Shown piece by piece: positions 32,447 to 43,530 of a DNA stretch of 64,000 nucleotides (positions are counted from its first letter, which is position 1; the number at the start of each line of letters is the position of its first letter). The notes under the pieces were generated by a model that saw only the letters and a program-made list of their open reading frames with translations, was not told where the DNA came from and did no database searches. A program made the translations under genes and the position numbers. Origin of the DNA: Macrophomina tecta (Eukaryota; Ascomycota; Dothideomycetes; Botryosphaeriales; Botryosphaeriaceae); contig JAKSGN010000002.1 of the NCBI GenBank assembly GCA_024180945.1, positions 2,418,001-2,482,000 on the forward strand, given 5' to 3'.

Positions 32447-35400
32447 TCATGAAGGAGGAAGATGGTGGATGGGCTGGTAGCCGTAAGAGTGTTGAGGTTG
32501 AGGATGCTGCTGCTGCCGCGGCTGGTGTGATGGTTGACCATGCATGTGCATTGCTTGCGGATGATGCGCATGCGGCGGCATCCGAGGATTATGTGAATTA
32601 ACTTGGTGGGCATGAAGAGGCATCAGGGATTGGTGGCTATGTGTTTGTGGCTGGGTCGGTTGGTGATCCCGCAGCTGGAGTGAGTGCTGATGGTGATGGT
32701 GATGTTGGTGGTGTTGGTGTTGATGCTGGTGCTGGTGCTGGTGTTGATGTTGCTGCTGCTGCTGTTGCTGTTGCTGCTGCTGTTGCAGACTGAATGGCTG
32801 AGGAACGCTCGGCCGAAGATGCTGAGCGGACATCGGATCCTGCACAGGGTGTTGTTGACGCCACTGGGCCATTGTTACATTAGATGGGCGGCTTTTGAAT
32901 CTCTGCTGCTGGTTGGCCACCGTAGCTAAAACATCCATTCGGACCAGCTCTCTCTTCGGCGGCTCCTTCGAATCGGGAAAAAGTGTGTTGAAGGCTTTCA
33001 TAGCTTCCGGCTCCTTAGACTCACTAAGTGCTCGAGTGACCTCCTCATCGCTAGGCAGCGTAAACATATCCTTCGGCCAAGTTTGGATATTCGACTGGTG
33101 ATGGGTACCAAAATGCCTTATGAGCTCGGCGCGGGAGCTAGGCATCCTCGCATAGTTTTTTCCACCACGTGTTTTGCCGTCCGTAGCCTTACGGCACACA
33201 CCGCAACACATCTTATCCAGAATGTCGTGGTTGTTGCTGCTCATGAGGAACGCGTCAACCTCAAAGCGCAGGGTGAGCCAATCCGGCACTGCTTCTCTGC
33301 CATTTGCCTTCTTCACTTGTCGGTCGACGTATTCAACCACAATCTTGCTCCGAATCTGTGAGCTGAGCCCGGTGCCCTCCAGAACACGGAGTGCATCGCG
33401 AACATTGCCAACAAAGTCGGTTGGGCCCTTCGAAGTGGCTTCGGGAAGGGACTCGGGAGCGCATACATCTTTGCGTGCGAAAGCAGATTGAAGACGGTCC
33501 TGCGGCTGCTCCGATGACGTGTCAATCGAGCCGTATTCCGGCTGCGCATCTGCATCCCAGCCACCAGTGGACTTCTGCTTGTCTGTCAGGGCAGGAAGAT
33601 TGAGCGGCCAGGGAACAACGCAGAAATATGGCTCCGTCCTGGATCCGGCCAGACGAAAGACTTGAAAGTCGCCAATGGTGGTCGCGTGATCCTCACGGAT
33701 GTGATTCATGAGTTGTCTGAAGGTGCGTTGCTTGCTGACATCGTTCCGTTTGCAACCTGGACATTTGAACTTTTGAACATTACGGGTTGGTTGGCGAAAC
33801 TCCGGGTACAGCTCGGAGAGCTGAGGAATGATTTTCTGTTCATAAATCCTGCAGGCGTGCTCAATCGTAAGAACGTACCGTCCATTGGAAGGGTAGAACG
33901 GGGCAAAGGGCGAGGTCTCAGGTATCTGCGACACGGCGGCGACCTGGGTGCTATCCCAGGCCCGACGAACCATGTTCAAGACACGAAGTGCAAATTCCTG
34001 ATGGCCAATCTCCTTCCGATGCACCCCCATATTAAGGACTTTCTTAAGGGAGAAGTCCACTAAGGTCATAAGCTGGTGGTAAGCGGCGGGCGCACAGGTG
34101 CTCATTTGATTAGTCTGGTTCTGCAGTCCGGGTAAGAGATCCCAATATCCGCTTGAATTGGCCCTAGTCTCCATGTCGAAAAGCCTCTCCGCCATGGGGC
34201 GAGCCTCCTCCAGCTTGGGCATCAAGACCTTCCAGAACTTTTCCGTCTTGAATTCCTTGTTGATCTTGATGTTTTCCTGGAAAGCCGGGATGAGCTTCAG
34301 AACCTCTTCACGCATCGGAGGATCAAGGCACTTGGCCTTGCGGATGATGAATTCCTTGCGCATGTTCTTCAAGTCAACACTCTTAGCGGCCCTGGCAGCG
34401 ATCCATTTCTTCTCGAACTTGTCGATTTCCAGACGCTCGTCCATGACTTCCTTGGCCCTTTCCCTGCGCTCCTTGATCCACTCCGTCCTCTTCTCGTCCT
34501 TATCTTCGTCGGACAATTCTTCCTGATCCAAAGTACCAAGGAACTCCTCGTAGGCGGCAGCTATTGCGCTGACGTCGTCTTTTAGGAATACAGGTTGATT
34601 ACCGGAGGCTGTGGAACGGCCGTTCTCATCGCCCCAACCCGCGTAAGAATAGTGGTTCCACGAGTCCACAGTTGCACAAGGAATGCACTCCAGGATGCCA
34701 GGGAACTTGCGGTTGATGGCGAAGCAATCCTCTTGCTATGCCAGTGTTAGCTTGTCTGAATCAGGCCAAGCGGACGCCAAGAAATTGCGACTAACCTTAA
34801 TCACCTTCTCGCTGAAGCACTTGGTGCACCAGCGGCGAAGGAAAGCCCAGTAGGTCTTACGTGCCTTCGGCTCGCGACAGGACATGCAGCCTTGGCCAGA
34901 GAGGAGGTCTGCGTACTGGCGGTCTTGAAGATCTTTGGGAGTCTCCGGGAGCTCCTCACCAAAGTGGTCGATCATGCTGTTCTTCCAAATGTGGCTGTAG
35001 GTGGTGAGGGCACCGCGAAAGGCCTTGTTCACGCGCTCGTAGGTAAAGAGCATTGCAGGGTCGCTGAGCTCGAATATCCTCTTCCAAACGTCGTCGTAAA
35101 CGGGCGTCTGTACCCGGCGATCCTTCCGAATGCGAGTGGGGCCGGCGTGCTTGACCGTCGCTCTGCTCTTCTTCGGGGGTGGCGGTGGGGTGCTGAGTTC
35201 GCTACTGAGAGCGCGTTTCCCCAGAACAGTCTCGGGAGCGGGGAGAGTGGGGCGGGCGAGCTGGGGCTGCACCTTGAAGGCCAGAATGCCGTGATCCTCA
35301 CGCACGGTGTACAGATACTGGGCGTGGTCGACCTGCGAGAGCCAGACATCGGAGCGTTCGTCGTGGTAGGTGGAGTCGTTGAAGAAGGACTGCGGCGGTA

Positions 35401-35602
35401 TCACCTGGGGCGAGATTTCGATATAGCCGCGGATGGGGTCCCGGAGGAAGAGATGGCCGTTGTGCCACTGGGCGCTCCAGCGAGCGATGGCAGCGAGGCG
35501 GGCATCGTGCCTGTGGGCGGCGGTGGAGCGATAGGCGAGAGAGAGCGAGGGGGGAGCAGCGGAGGCTTCACTCTGCGGTCTCGAGAAGTGAAAAGGCTGC
35601 AT
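32447..35602 (-). CDS. F-box-like protein with zinc-binding motifs and Gln/His-rich tail
   Basis: Two exons: 35602-34796 and 34735-32447, intron 34736-34795 (GTTAGT...GGCATAG); about 1031 aa from the ATG at 35602. An open frame extends 29 codons further upstream without an ATG, so a 5' exon cannot be excluded. The N-terminal part has an F-box-like helix pair (VYDDVWKRIFELSDPAMLFT, ERVNKAFRGALTTYSHIW) and a Cys-rich block (CMSCREPKARKTYW, RRWCTKC, then EDCFAINRKFPG across the splice). The middle has a C2H2-like unit (CPGCKRNDV...LMNHIREDH) and a second Cys pair (MCCGVCRK...HFGTHH). The C-terminus is a Gln run then (Gln-His) repeats. Likely an SCF adaptor or chromatin-associated protein of unknown target. 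Confidence 0.75.
32683..32792 (-). repeat. Coding Gln/His microsatellite
   Basis: Imperfect CAG/CAA repeats (about 12 Gln) pass into alternating CAG/CAC units (Gln-His) in the tail of the F-box gene. The tract is in frame and uninterrupted by stops; length polymorphism between strains is likely. Confidence 0.9.
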
Positions 35603-36379
35603 GGCAGGCAAACGGATCGAGGCGCCGAGGCCTGGTGTCAGGACGGCGTCATGGGCGGGCTCGCGGCGGACGGCGGTCGAGGGGGGCACTCTCGTGCAGC
35701 GAGCGGCGTGGTGGAGGGAAGGTGGGCGGCGGCTGGCGAGGCTCGGGCGGGCGAGGGAGGATGGTGTATGGGTGAAGTCAGCGAGGGTGGTGCCCTGAGG
35801 TGGTCGTTAGATCGGCATCCGGCCTACAGTCCGCGCAAAACCGCGGCGCTGGCCCTGGCCCCGGCCTCGCAGCAGCAGCAGGGCCTGGGCTGTCGGCGCT
35901 GCGCTTGGCCGGCGCCTGTCGCCAAGCGGGCCGCGCGCTGGCGCATAGCGGGCCTCGCCGCCACTTGACTGGAGATTGCACAGCGGCGAGAAAGACGGCA
36001 AAGACGTGGCCGGGCATCATGCAGCCCGCGGCTGATGCGCCAGTAGTGCCCGGCCGCCCTCGTCGCCCGCGGCCTAGCGCGATCTGCTGCTCTCCACACC
36101 GCCAGGCCAATGAAACCCCATCAATACGCCCTTATGTCGCCTGCCCTCTCCGTTTCTGGCACCATTACCGCCTCGGGAACACGGCTTCCCCGCGTTGTTC
36201 GCCCGCTAGCACTGCGATACCGGCGTTGCACTCATACCTTGGACGGGCTGCTGCACCCCGAGCTGTCAGCCACAGCGGTGACTTTATAAGGGATCGTCCC
36301 CATGCCGTCCGACAGGATGTGTGCCTGCCTTTTTCCGCTCTCTTCCCCGTTTCTGTGGGCTCCGTGACGGCCTTTCGCC
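35603..36379. promoter_or_regulatory. Divergent region, F-box gene / MFS permease gene
   Basis: GC-rich with no gene recognised. TATAAG at 36285-36290, about 90 bases before the MFS start, is a plausible core promoter element for the permease. Confidence 0.45.
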
Positions 36380-38119
36380 ATGTTCTCCCGGTCAGAACGA
36401 TCAGAAAGTAAGTGCGCGTCGCCACGGCCCATTTTCGCCTCGCCTTCACCGCCGGCTCGTGCTGATAATTTCCGACAGAGACCGCCGTTGCGCCGCGCAG
36501 CTCGAGCGAAGATGGCGCCTACGCCCACGACCCGGCTGCCGTCGAGTATGACGACGACCTCCATGTCGAGTGCCCGCCCCACACCACAGAGCGCCGCCTT
36601 GTCAACCGTATTGACTTCCGTGTGATTCCCTATCTTTGCATACTCTACCTCCTAGCTTTCCTCGACCGAGTCAACATCGCCAACGCCAATGTCTTTGGGT
36701 TGTCGGAGGAGCTGGGCCTCGCGTCAGCGAATAGTATGAAGTACAACACCGCTCTGGTCATTTTCTTCATCCCGTACGTGCTGTTTGAGATCCCGAGCAA
36801 TGTCTTGATGAAGAAATTCAAGCCCAACGTGTGGCGTACGTGGCACCCCATCCCCTCTCGAGGACACAGCGTTGACTTCTCAGCAAGTCTCTGGATGCAT
36901 GTTTTTCTTTGGGCTGGTCACCATCCTGCAAGGGCTAGTTCAAAACTACTCGGGACTCCTGGCAACCAGTAAGCACTAGCCATGATTGTCAGCCTCATTT
37001 TGTCTGACTCAGCAACAGGATTCTTCCTCGGCGTATTCGAAACCGGCATGTTTCCGGGATGTTTCTACCTGATTGGCATGTGGTATCGGCGCCATGAAGC
37101 CCAACGCCGTTACAGTTTCTTTTTCAGCAGCACTACTCTGGCGGGAGCCTTCGGTGGCCTCCTCGCCTCAGCCATTGGAAAGATGGACGGCATCCGTGGC
37201 TACAGGGGATGGAGATGGTGAGCCAACCCCCGGTTGAATCTGAAGGATCGAAGCTCATGCCCCTGGCAGGATTTTTATTCTCGAAGGTCTTTTGACGGTC
37301 CTCGTCTCCCTCGTCTTCTTCTTCCTCATCCCCAACTTTCCAGAGGAAGCCAAATGGCTCTCCGAGGAGGAGAAGCGATACGTCAAAGCCCGTCTGCAAG
37401 CCGACCAAGGCCGCTCCGCCGCAGAACGCAAGATAACCATCCGGGATGTAGGACATGTCTTCAAGGACCCTAAAGTGTGGGTTGGCGGATTCATGTACTT
37501 CGGGTTGATCGTCCCTGCGTACGGCTATGCCTATTTCTCTCCGGCAATTCTCAAGTCGTACGGCTATTCGGCTATTCAGACCCAACTCCACAGTGTTCCT
37601 CCGTGGGCCGCCGCATTTGGGTTTGCTATGGTAGTGGCCTACCTCTCCGACAAGTTCCGGCATCGTTTCCTCTTTACCATCATACCTATCTGTGTCGCAA
37701 TTGCGGGGTTCGCGATTTTGATTACAGAGCACCATAATCTGGACCTGCAATACGCTGCATTGTTCCTTGTTGCTATGGGCGCTTACTCGGCTATGCCGGT
37801 CATTGTATGTTGGTTCAACATGAATCTTGGTGGCCACCACAGACGCAGTGTGGGCAGTGCTTGGCAGGTGGGGTTCGGGAACATTGGTGGGATAATTGCA
37901 GTCTTCGCATTTCTCCAGAAAGACGCCCCGCGATATATTCCCGGACACAGTATTTGCATAGCGTTCATCTGTCTCAGTGCACTGAGCTGTGCGCTCTACT
38001 GGGTTCTCTGCTCTTGGTCGAACAGGAAGAGGGACAAGTCCCCGACGGATCTGGGACTGACGGAGTACGAGAAGACCGAGATGGGTGATTTGTCGCCTGA
38101 CTACAGGTACCTCCTTTAG
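36380..38119 (+). CDS. MFS permease, allantoate/anion-cation symporter (Dal5-like) family
   Basis: Five exons: 36380-36407, 36479-36835, 36888-36968, 37019-37217, 37270-38119; introns of 50-71 nt; 504 aa. The short first exon codes FSRSERSEK. Joining gives RIDFRVIPYLCILYLLAFLD, RVNIANANVFGLSEELGL, NVWLSGCMFFFGLVTILQG, ATRFFLGVFETGMFPGCFYL and RGWRWIFILEGLLTVLVSLV. The DRVNIANA loop and the RFFLGVFE helix are typical of Dal5/ACS-family transporters, which take up allantoate, nicotinate, pantothenate or other carboxylates with protons. About 12 membrane segments with a central cytoplasmic loop (EEKRYVKARLQADQGRSAAE). Substrate not determinable from sequence. Confidence 0.93.
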
Positions 38120-39137
38120 GACGGACGCGTATTCTGTGCGGAGTCGCTATACGAGGTCACAAAAAAGAACAATAATAAACGTACCTCAACACATTGATCG
38201 AGGTCGCCTTAAGCTCGTTATGTCATGACAGGCGGTGCAGAAGGAGGCCCGATTGGTACATGCAGTGCGCCCAGCGTCCTTGGTGCCTGGGCAGGGTTCC
38301 GAGTCAGAACTGCAATTTCTCGATGCGGGGCGAATCCTGTGCTAATAGTACAGCCGGACAGATCCCCTATAAGTGCTCACGTATTAATGGGTGATCGCGC
38401 GCCCATACTGCCGTGGTCTTCTATCCTCATTTTATGCCCCTAACCCAGGCCTGTCTCAATCTCGGGCGTCGGCGATCACAGCGAGGCAAGACCAATAAGC
38501 CACCAACCAGAACAGCCGAGACAGACAGGCCGGGATCATGCCCACTAGTCGTGCCCTGCGGGACCATGCGACTACAATGTCTCAAAATGTCGTTGCCCCG
38601 CGCTAGTAATACCAGTCGGCCTCCCGGCGGCATTGGCGCGTAAGCACCAAAGCCCTTCGGTCAGCATTACTGATGCAGCGAACATCAATCCGTCGTACGA
38701 ACACAAGGTCCGGCCACTGCCCAGCTGCAGAAAAGAGCGCTGCCGCATGTCCCCACCTCCCTATCGCATCTTCTTCCTCGTAAATGTATTACCCGCATGA
38801 CGCTGACGTCATGCTGCCCGAAACCGTTCCACCCTACCCAGCACGGGAAACTGCTTTTGTGCAGCCTGCGACCCCCGCACCCCACCGCCCTTTTTAATCT
38901 ATCAGGCCCGTCTTTCCAAACTTCTGCGAACCAAATAACAGGTGATTCAAGCTCTGAGTCCGGGCGATCAGCACGCCCGCCACTACATCCAAATTATTCT
39001 ATTCACTGATCGACGTGTCATCACCACCGCCACTGCTTTACCACGCGCACTTCGTCCCGGCGGCAAACCCTGCATTCGTCCCAGCCCAACTCGCCTACCT
39101 ACCAGTTACAAACCAGCGTATCTGCAGGCCCGTCACG
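38120..39137. other. Intergenic, MFS permease to AtaL-like gene
   Basis: 1.0 kb with no gene recognised. CT-rich just before the next start, as in a leader. Confidence 0.5.
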
Positions 39138-39368
39138 ATGGTCACCATCAACGTCGCCTACACCGCACCCATCAACCCCGCCGGAGCTACTCCCGTCCTG
39201 ACAGTCGAGCAAGTGTACTCAGCCCCGATATTCCTACCCACAATTCTCGTTCCGTGCTCCTTGCCGGAAAGTCGGAAAAGAAGAGAAGCATAAACCATTG
39301 GAGAAAATCCCAATAGAAACATTTCACGAGCCAGTGCCAATCCAGCCTTCTACCCATCCACTGTGCTC

Positions 39369-39455
<87 letters not shown>

Positions 39456-40064
39456 GGAGAGATAGAAGGAAAAATGAAAGCTAACCACCAATCAGCTGGT
39501 CCTCTCTCGCCCATAAAATCCACAATCCCTCCTCCTTCGTCCCCGTCATCGCCTCCACCCGCGTCATCTCCGAGTCCACCGAAGACTCCATCCCCGTGGT
39601 CACCCGCGAAGTCACCTTCAAGGAGGGCTTCCGCCAACAGGGCGCTACCGTGCAGGAGGTCTGCAAAAGCTACGAGCCCACTCGAGTACTGCCCCTTCCC
39701 ATCCCCACTCCTCCCCTCCCTCTCCCCCATCCCTTCAAAAGCCCTTCAAATTCCTTTCCCCCCAACCGCTAGCACAAAAGGCCAGGAATAGATTCGAAAA
39801 AAAAGGCAACTACTGAGCCTGGTGATATTGCAGGTTGATTTCTACCAGCCCGACGGCTCGCGCATCAGCAACATCGTGTCGACTGCCGGCGATGGGCAGC
39901 TGTACCTGACATACGACTTCAGCTGGCAGGTGGCGGACGACGTGGAGAGGGGGTCGGAGAAGGAGGCGCGGTTGAGGAAAGAGAGGGAGGAAGCGGCAAG
40001 GAGTGCGGTGGAGAAGAGCGTGGAGGTGATGAGGGCGATGGCTGGGAAAGAGGGGGGAAGTTAG
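39138..40064 (+). CDS. AtaL-like / DUF1857 (SRPBCC-fold) protein
   Basis: Three exons: 39138-39214, 39496-39685, 39834-40064; introns 39215-39495 (281 nt, GCTAACC branch point) and 39686-39833; 165 aa, the usual family length. Joined sequence begins VTINVAYTAPINPAGATPVL, TVEQVWSSLAHKIHNPSSFV, continues VVTREVTFKEGF, VQEVCKSYEPTRVDFYQPDG and ends with a charged helix. These are hallmarks of fungal DUF1857/AtaL-like proteins, a small START/Bet v 1-like fold. AtaL itself lies in the Aspergillus acetylaranotin cluster, but most members are not in clusters and have no assigned function. No biosynthetic genes are adjacent here. Confidence 0.9.
39374..39451 (+). repeat. Compound microsatellite (CA)13 + (GA)25 in an intron
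   Basis: About 27 bases of alternating CA followed by about 50 of alternating GA, wholly inside intron 1 of the AtaL-like gene, which makes that intron about five times longer than its neighbours. Highly mutable. Confidence 0.95.
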
Positions 40065-40772
40065 GATTGGGTTGGAGGATGTGGTTGGTCTTGGATCAAT
40101 TGAGGGGATAAAACGGGAAGAGTGGTGTGGTTGGGTGGTGTTCTGCGGTCTGACGCCGTGAGAGTGGGAGTTAGGGATGGAAATGCTTCATGTGACCACG
40201 GACGAATGGGTACGTGTGGGAACATCATACATGATTTCGTAAAACACTAGGTAGATGTCTGAACAGGTGCTTCCCACAGCCTCATCTAACCACTCTGACA
40301 TCTTGCCCGAGCGCCAATCCTTCAGCGGCAAACTCGTCATACACGACAAAACACCCAAGGCTCTATCAGAAGGCAATCAACATCAATCAGCCATAAATCA
40401 TCTTTCAATTTGAGCATGATATCCGATGAGAGAAAAAGTACAAGAGAGAAGATTTCATGGTATCCCCAACCGACGATGAACCCCCCCCAAACCATGAGCT
40501 AAAGAAAGAGACAACAAAGAACATTCCAGAGCGCCTTGCGTTCATGTTTAGATCCCTGAGACAACGAGCAAGGAAGTAAAAGCCAAGCCGAGCCATGCAA
40601 TGCAAATGCCAATCTTTCCCCGATCCAGAGTGCTCCAGCCGTATAGCGTTTATGTCGATTAAAGAAAGTCGACGAGAATAACAAGTTCAGAAGAGAAAGA
40701 ATAGAGCGAGATCTCGCAGAGTGCAGTGCGATGCACTGAGGCTCTAGTCCTTTGCTGCATCAACAGCAGCGT
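40065..40772. other. Intergenic between convergent genes
   Basis: Between the 3' ends of the AtaL-like gene (+) and the Ncbp3-like gene (-). No gene, RNA or repeat recognised. Confidence 0.5.
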
Positions 40773-42377
40773 TCAGAAGTACATATCCTCTGCCTTCCTC
40801 CTTGGACCACCACGGCCCTTGATTTTCTCAGAGAAAAGCTCCTTGCCAGCGTTGGAATTGCCACCGCCCGTCTTCATCGGGAAAAGCTCTTTCACGTCAG
40901 CGGCTCCGCGGATGGAGAAGCCACCAACCTCTGCCGAGCCTTTGACGTTGAAACCCTGATCATCACCGTTCAGGCGACCGTTCGAACGACCGCTGCCATT
41001 GGATCCACCTGTGATGCGATCTTCGAGACTGCGCGGCTTGATGAACGCAGTCTCGGTGAAGTCACGGGCGTCATAGGCGTCCTGGCGTCTATGGTTGCTG
41101 TGGGCGGTCTTGTGGGGAAATAACTCGCGCGAGCGCTTGCCGTGAGTGTGGCCGTTCTTGCCGGGGAAGAGCTCTTTCGCGTTGTTGGAGGAAGTGGACG
41201 GGTTAGGGCTGGACGCTGAGGAGGAGAGGAGTGTCGATTTGGACGTCGAGGCGGGGAAGAGCTCCTTCGTTGCGTTGCTGCGTTCGGGAAATAATTCTTT
41301 GCCGCTGTTTCCAGGCGCGCCGCGGTTCGTCGGAGGAGAGTAACTCCTGCGAGTTCTGCGGAGCGCAGCTGTATCGTCCTCCTCAAAACCATAGCGGCCG
41401 TCGCCGTCACGGAGAGGTGAGGCGCTGCGGTCACGAAGGCGACCGTCAGACTTGGAGGGTAGTAGATCATCCAAGTTCTTGCTGCGTGGCTCTCTCCTGC
41501 GGCTTCGTCTTCGATCATCCATCAGATCGTCCGAGAGCGAGCCGCGTCTACCGCGTCGACCGCTGCTTTGGTCCCGAGCCCTAGAGGGACCTTCCTCGTC
41601 ATACATGTCCACGTCGTATGCCTCGTTGTCTCTCCTCCTTCGCTGCTCGCGATCATCGAAGCGCCGTCTGTTGTAACCATCTCCACCGCCATTGCGGCGA
41701 TCGCCTTGCTGTCTCCTCCTTCTCTCGCCAGGGTCTTTGTCGGGGTTCATAAGGTAGAATCGGCTGGCTTCGCGGGCCCGCGGCGCTTTCACGTCGGTGG
41801 TGACGGCCAGCCTGACTTTCAAATCGACTGCAGGATTGTCAAAGAATGGCTTCGCACTGCGGACTACCAGCGCCTTTTCCAATGTGTCGGACAAGGAAAC
41901 AGGGTCTTCGCCGTGGGACGGCTGCATGAGGTTGCGGAGGGCATCGAGAGCAGCTTCTGGAGTCTGGTAGACGATATTTGCGTGGGAGTCGTCGATCCAC
42001 TCAATGCGGACGTACTGGTCCGAGGGAAAATGCTCGAGGGCATAGGCCTTGATTTGGGCGGTGGTGAGATCATCCACGCCTTGGATGTTCACCTTCTCCA
42101 GCTGAGGTTCCACCGCGGCCGTGTCAGTCGCGCCGTTGGCGATTGCGGGCGCGGCGGGCTGGTCATCCTGCGCAGTCTTGGGTCAGCGGGAAAGCGGTCG
42201 GTGCAGCGCGGTGCGTTGGAGGCGCACTATGGTAATGCCCTCGGTGTCGAAGGCGTCAATGTCGTCGGCGGTGGTGAGGTCAATGTCCATGTCGATGTCC
42301 ATGTCGGCGTTCATTGTGTCGGTCGCGTATTGGCTGGAGGCGAAGGCACCGGCGGGCTGAACGTTGTTGGAGTCCAT
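40773..42377 (-). CDS. Nuclear cap-binding protein subunit 3 (Ncbp3)-like, with KELFP repeats
   Basis: Exon 1 42377-42228 (50 codons), intron 42168-42227 (GTGCGC...GCGCAG), exon 2 42167-40773; 514 aa. After an acidic leader (MDIDMDIDLTTADDIDAF) and an Ala-rich linker comes the Ncbp3 RRM-like domain at about 70-130: VNIQGVDDLTTAQIKAYALE, then YVRIEWIDDSHANIVYQTPE AALDALRNL, with the family WxDD motif. The rest is Arg/Ser/Asp-rich and disordered. Six short copies of a Lys/Arg-Glu-Leu-Phe-Pro motif are spaced through the last 200 residues. Ncbp3 binds capped RNA with Cbp80 and links to export and Ars2 in animals; a similar nuclear RNA role is inferred here. Confidence 0.82.
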
Positions 42378-43530
42378 GGTGCCGAGCGTGATCTCAGGAG
42401 ACGACTGGAGGGAGCGGCGCTGGCGGAGCTTAAGAGCGCAAGCGCGGTGGCTGTGGTTCGGAGTGATAGCAGCGGCGGGAGGACTTGATCTTGGCGCGGA
42501 TTTGGCTGAAAGCGCACCGTGCAGCAGCAGCGGTCGAGGGGCCACAAAGAAGTGCCGCTAGCGGGGATGTTGGCCTGGAGCCGCGGGCAGCCTCCGATCC
42601 GCCGACCTCACCCCTCTGCCACCACCACCACCACCACCATCCCGCTTCTCATCGCGCTGATGCACGCGCCTACATGCTGGATTAGCTGAGATCCGCGGAA
42701 TTCACGCCGCCCTGCCCACGAAACGAAGCATGTTTTACCACGTTCTCCAACACCTCGAGTCCCAGACATCCCTCCCCTGTTTCCCCAAAGCTTGATCGTC
42801 GCCTGGATCTGGAGCAGGACCACGCGAGTTTGCTAGGCGTTTGTTGTTCTGGAACACCTAGCTCCCGCCCGCTGAGGCAACCACAGCCGGGCTTGCAAGG
42901 CTGTGAGAAGGTTGTGGCGAACCTAAGTATTGCCGTCCGGCCGAACGCTCCCAATCTGTCGTTGAAAATATGCCTCGCACGCACTACTGTGGGGGCGGGC
43001 ACGCCTTGTCTGTCTCTGTCAAGCACCCGCCAATTTCCACAAGTTCGTCCGTCTGCTGCCCATGCGAAGGGTCAAACTCTTCGCGTCTGGACGTGCTTTA
43101 TCTAATTCAACAGCCAACGCACCTCTCATCAGCAGCTGCATGATCTAAGGTACCACCGCGCTGTTGCATATTAACAACTACTGCGAGTGTTTACAGATTG
43201 CCGTTTCTGGCAAAGCCTCAATGAAGAAGCGATAATGATGAAAATGCACATGTATTACGAGATGCAAGTGCTAAGTGTAAGTGAGAGAACACTTGCCACT
43301 GCTGCGAAAGGAACAGCAGCAAAAAAACGAAAATTCGTTGGAACTAAAGTAGAACAAAAACAAACAATTTTGAAGGGCCCGAAGCCCAAAACCAAACCGC
43401 CGCCGGGTCCAGGACTTGTCCTACCCAAACGCCCCAGAGTAACCCAGTTCATGATCTTAGACTCAAGAAAAGAAAAAAAAAAAAAAAGCACTACACACAA
43501 AACACTCTCCACACATACTGCTATCCTCGC
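42378..43530. other. Intergenic, upstream of Ncbp3-like gene
   Basis: 1.15 kb without a recognisable gene. Contains a CAC trinucleotide run at about 42619-42639 and an A-rich tract near 43470-43487. Confidence 0.5.

Noticed and set aside
36888..36968. MFS exon 3 starting at the CTCAG four bases earlier
   Set aside because: That acceptor shifts the frame; the AAG acceptor restores the conserved transmembrane sequence.
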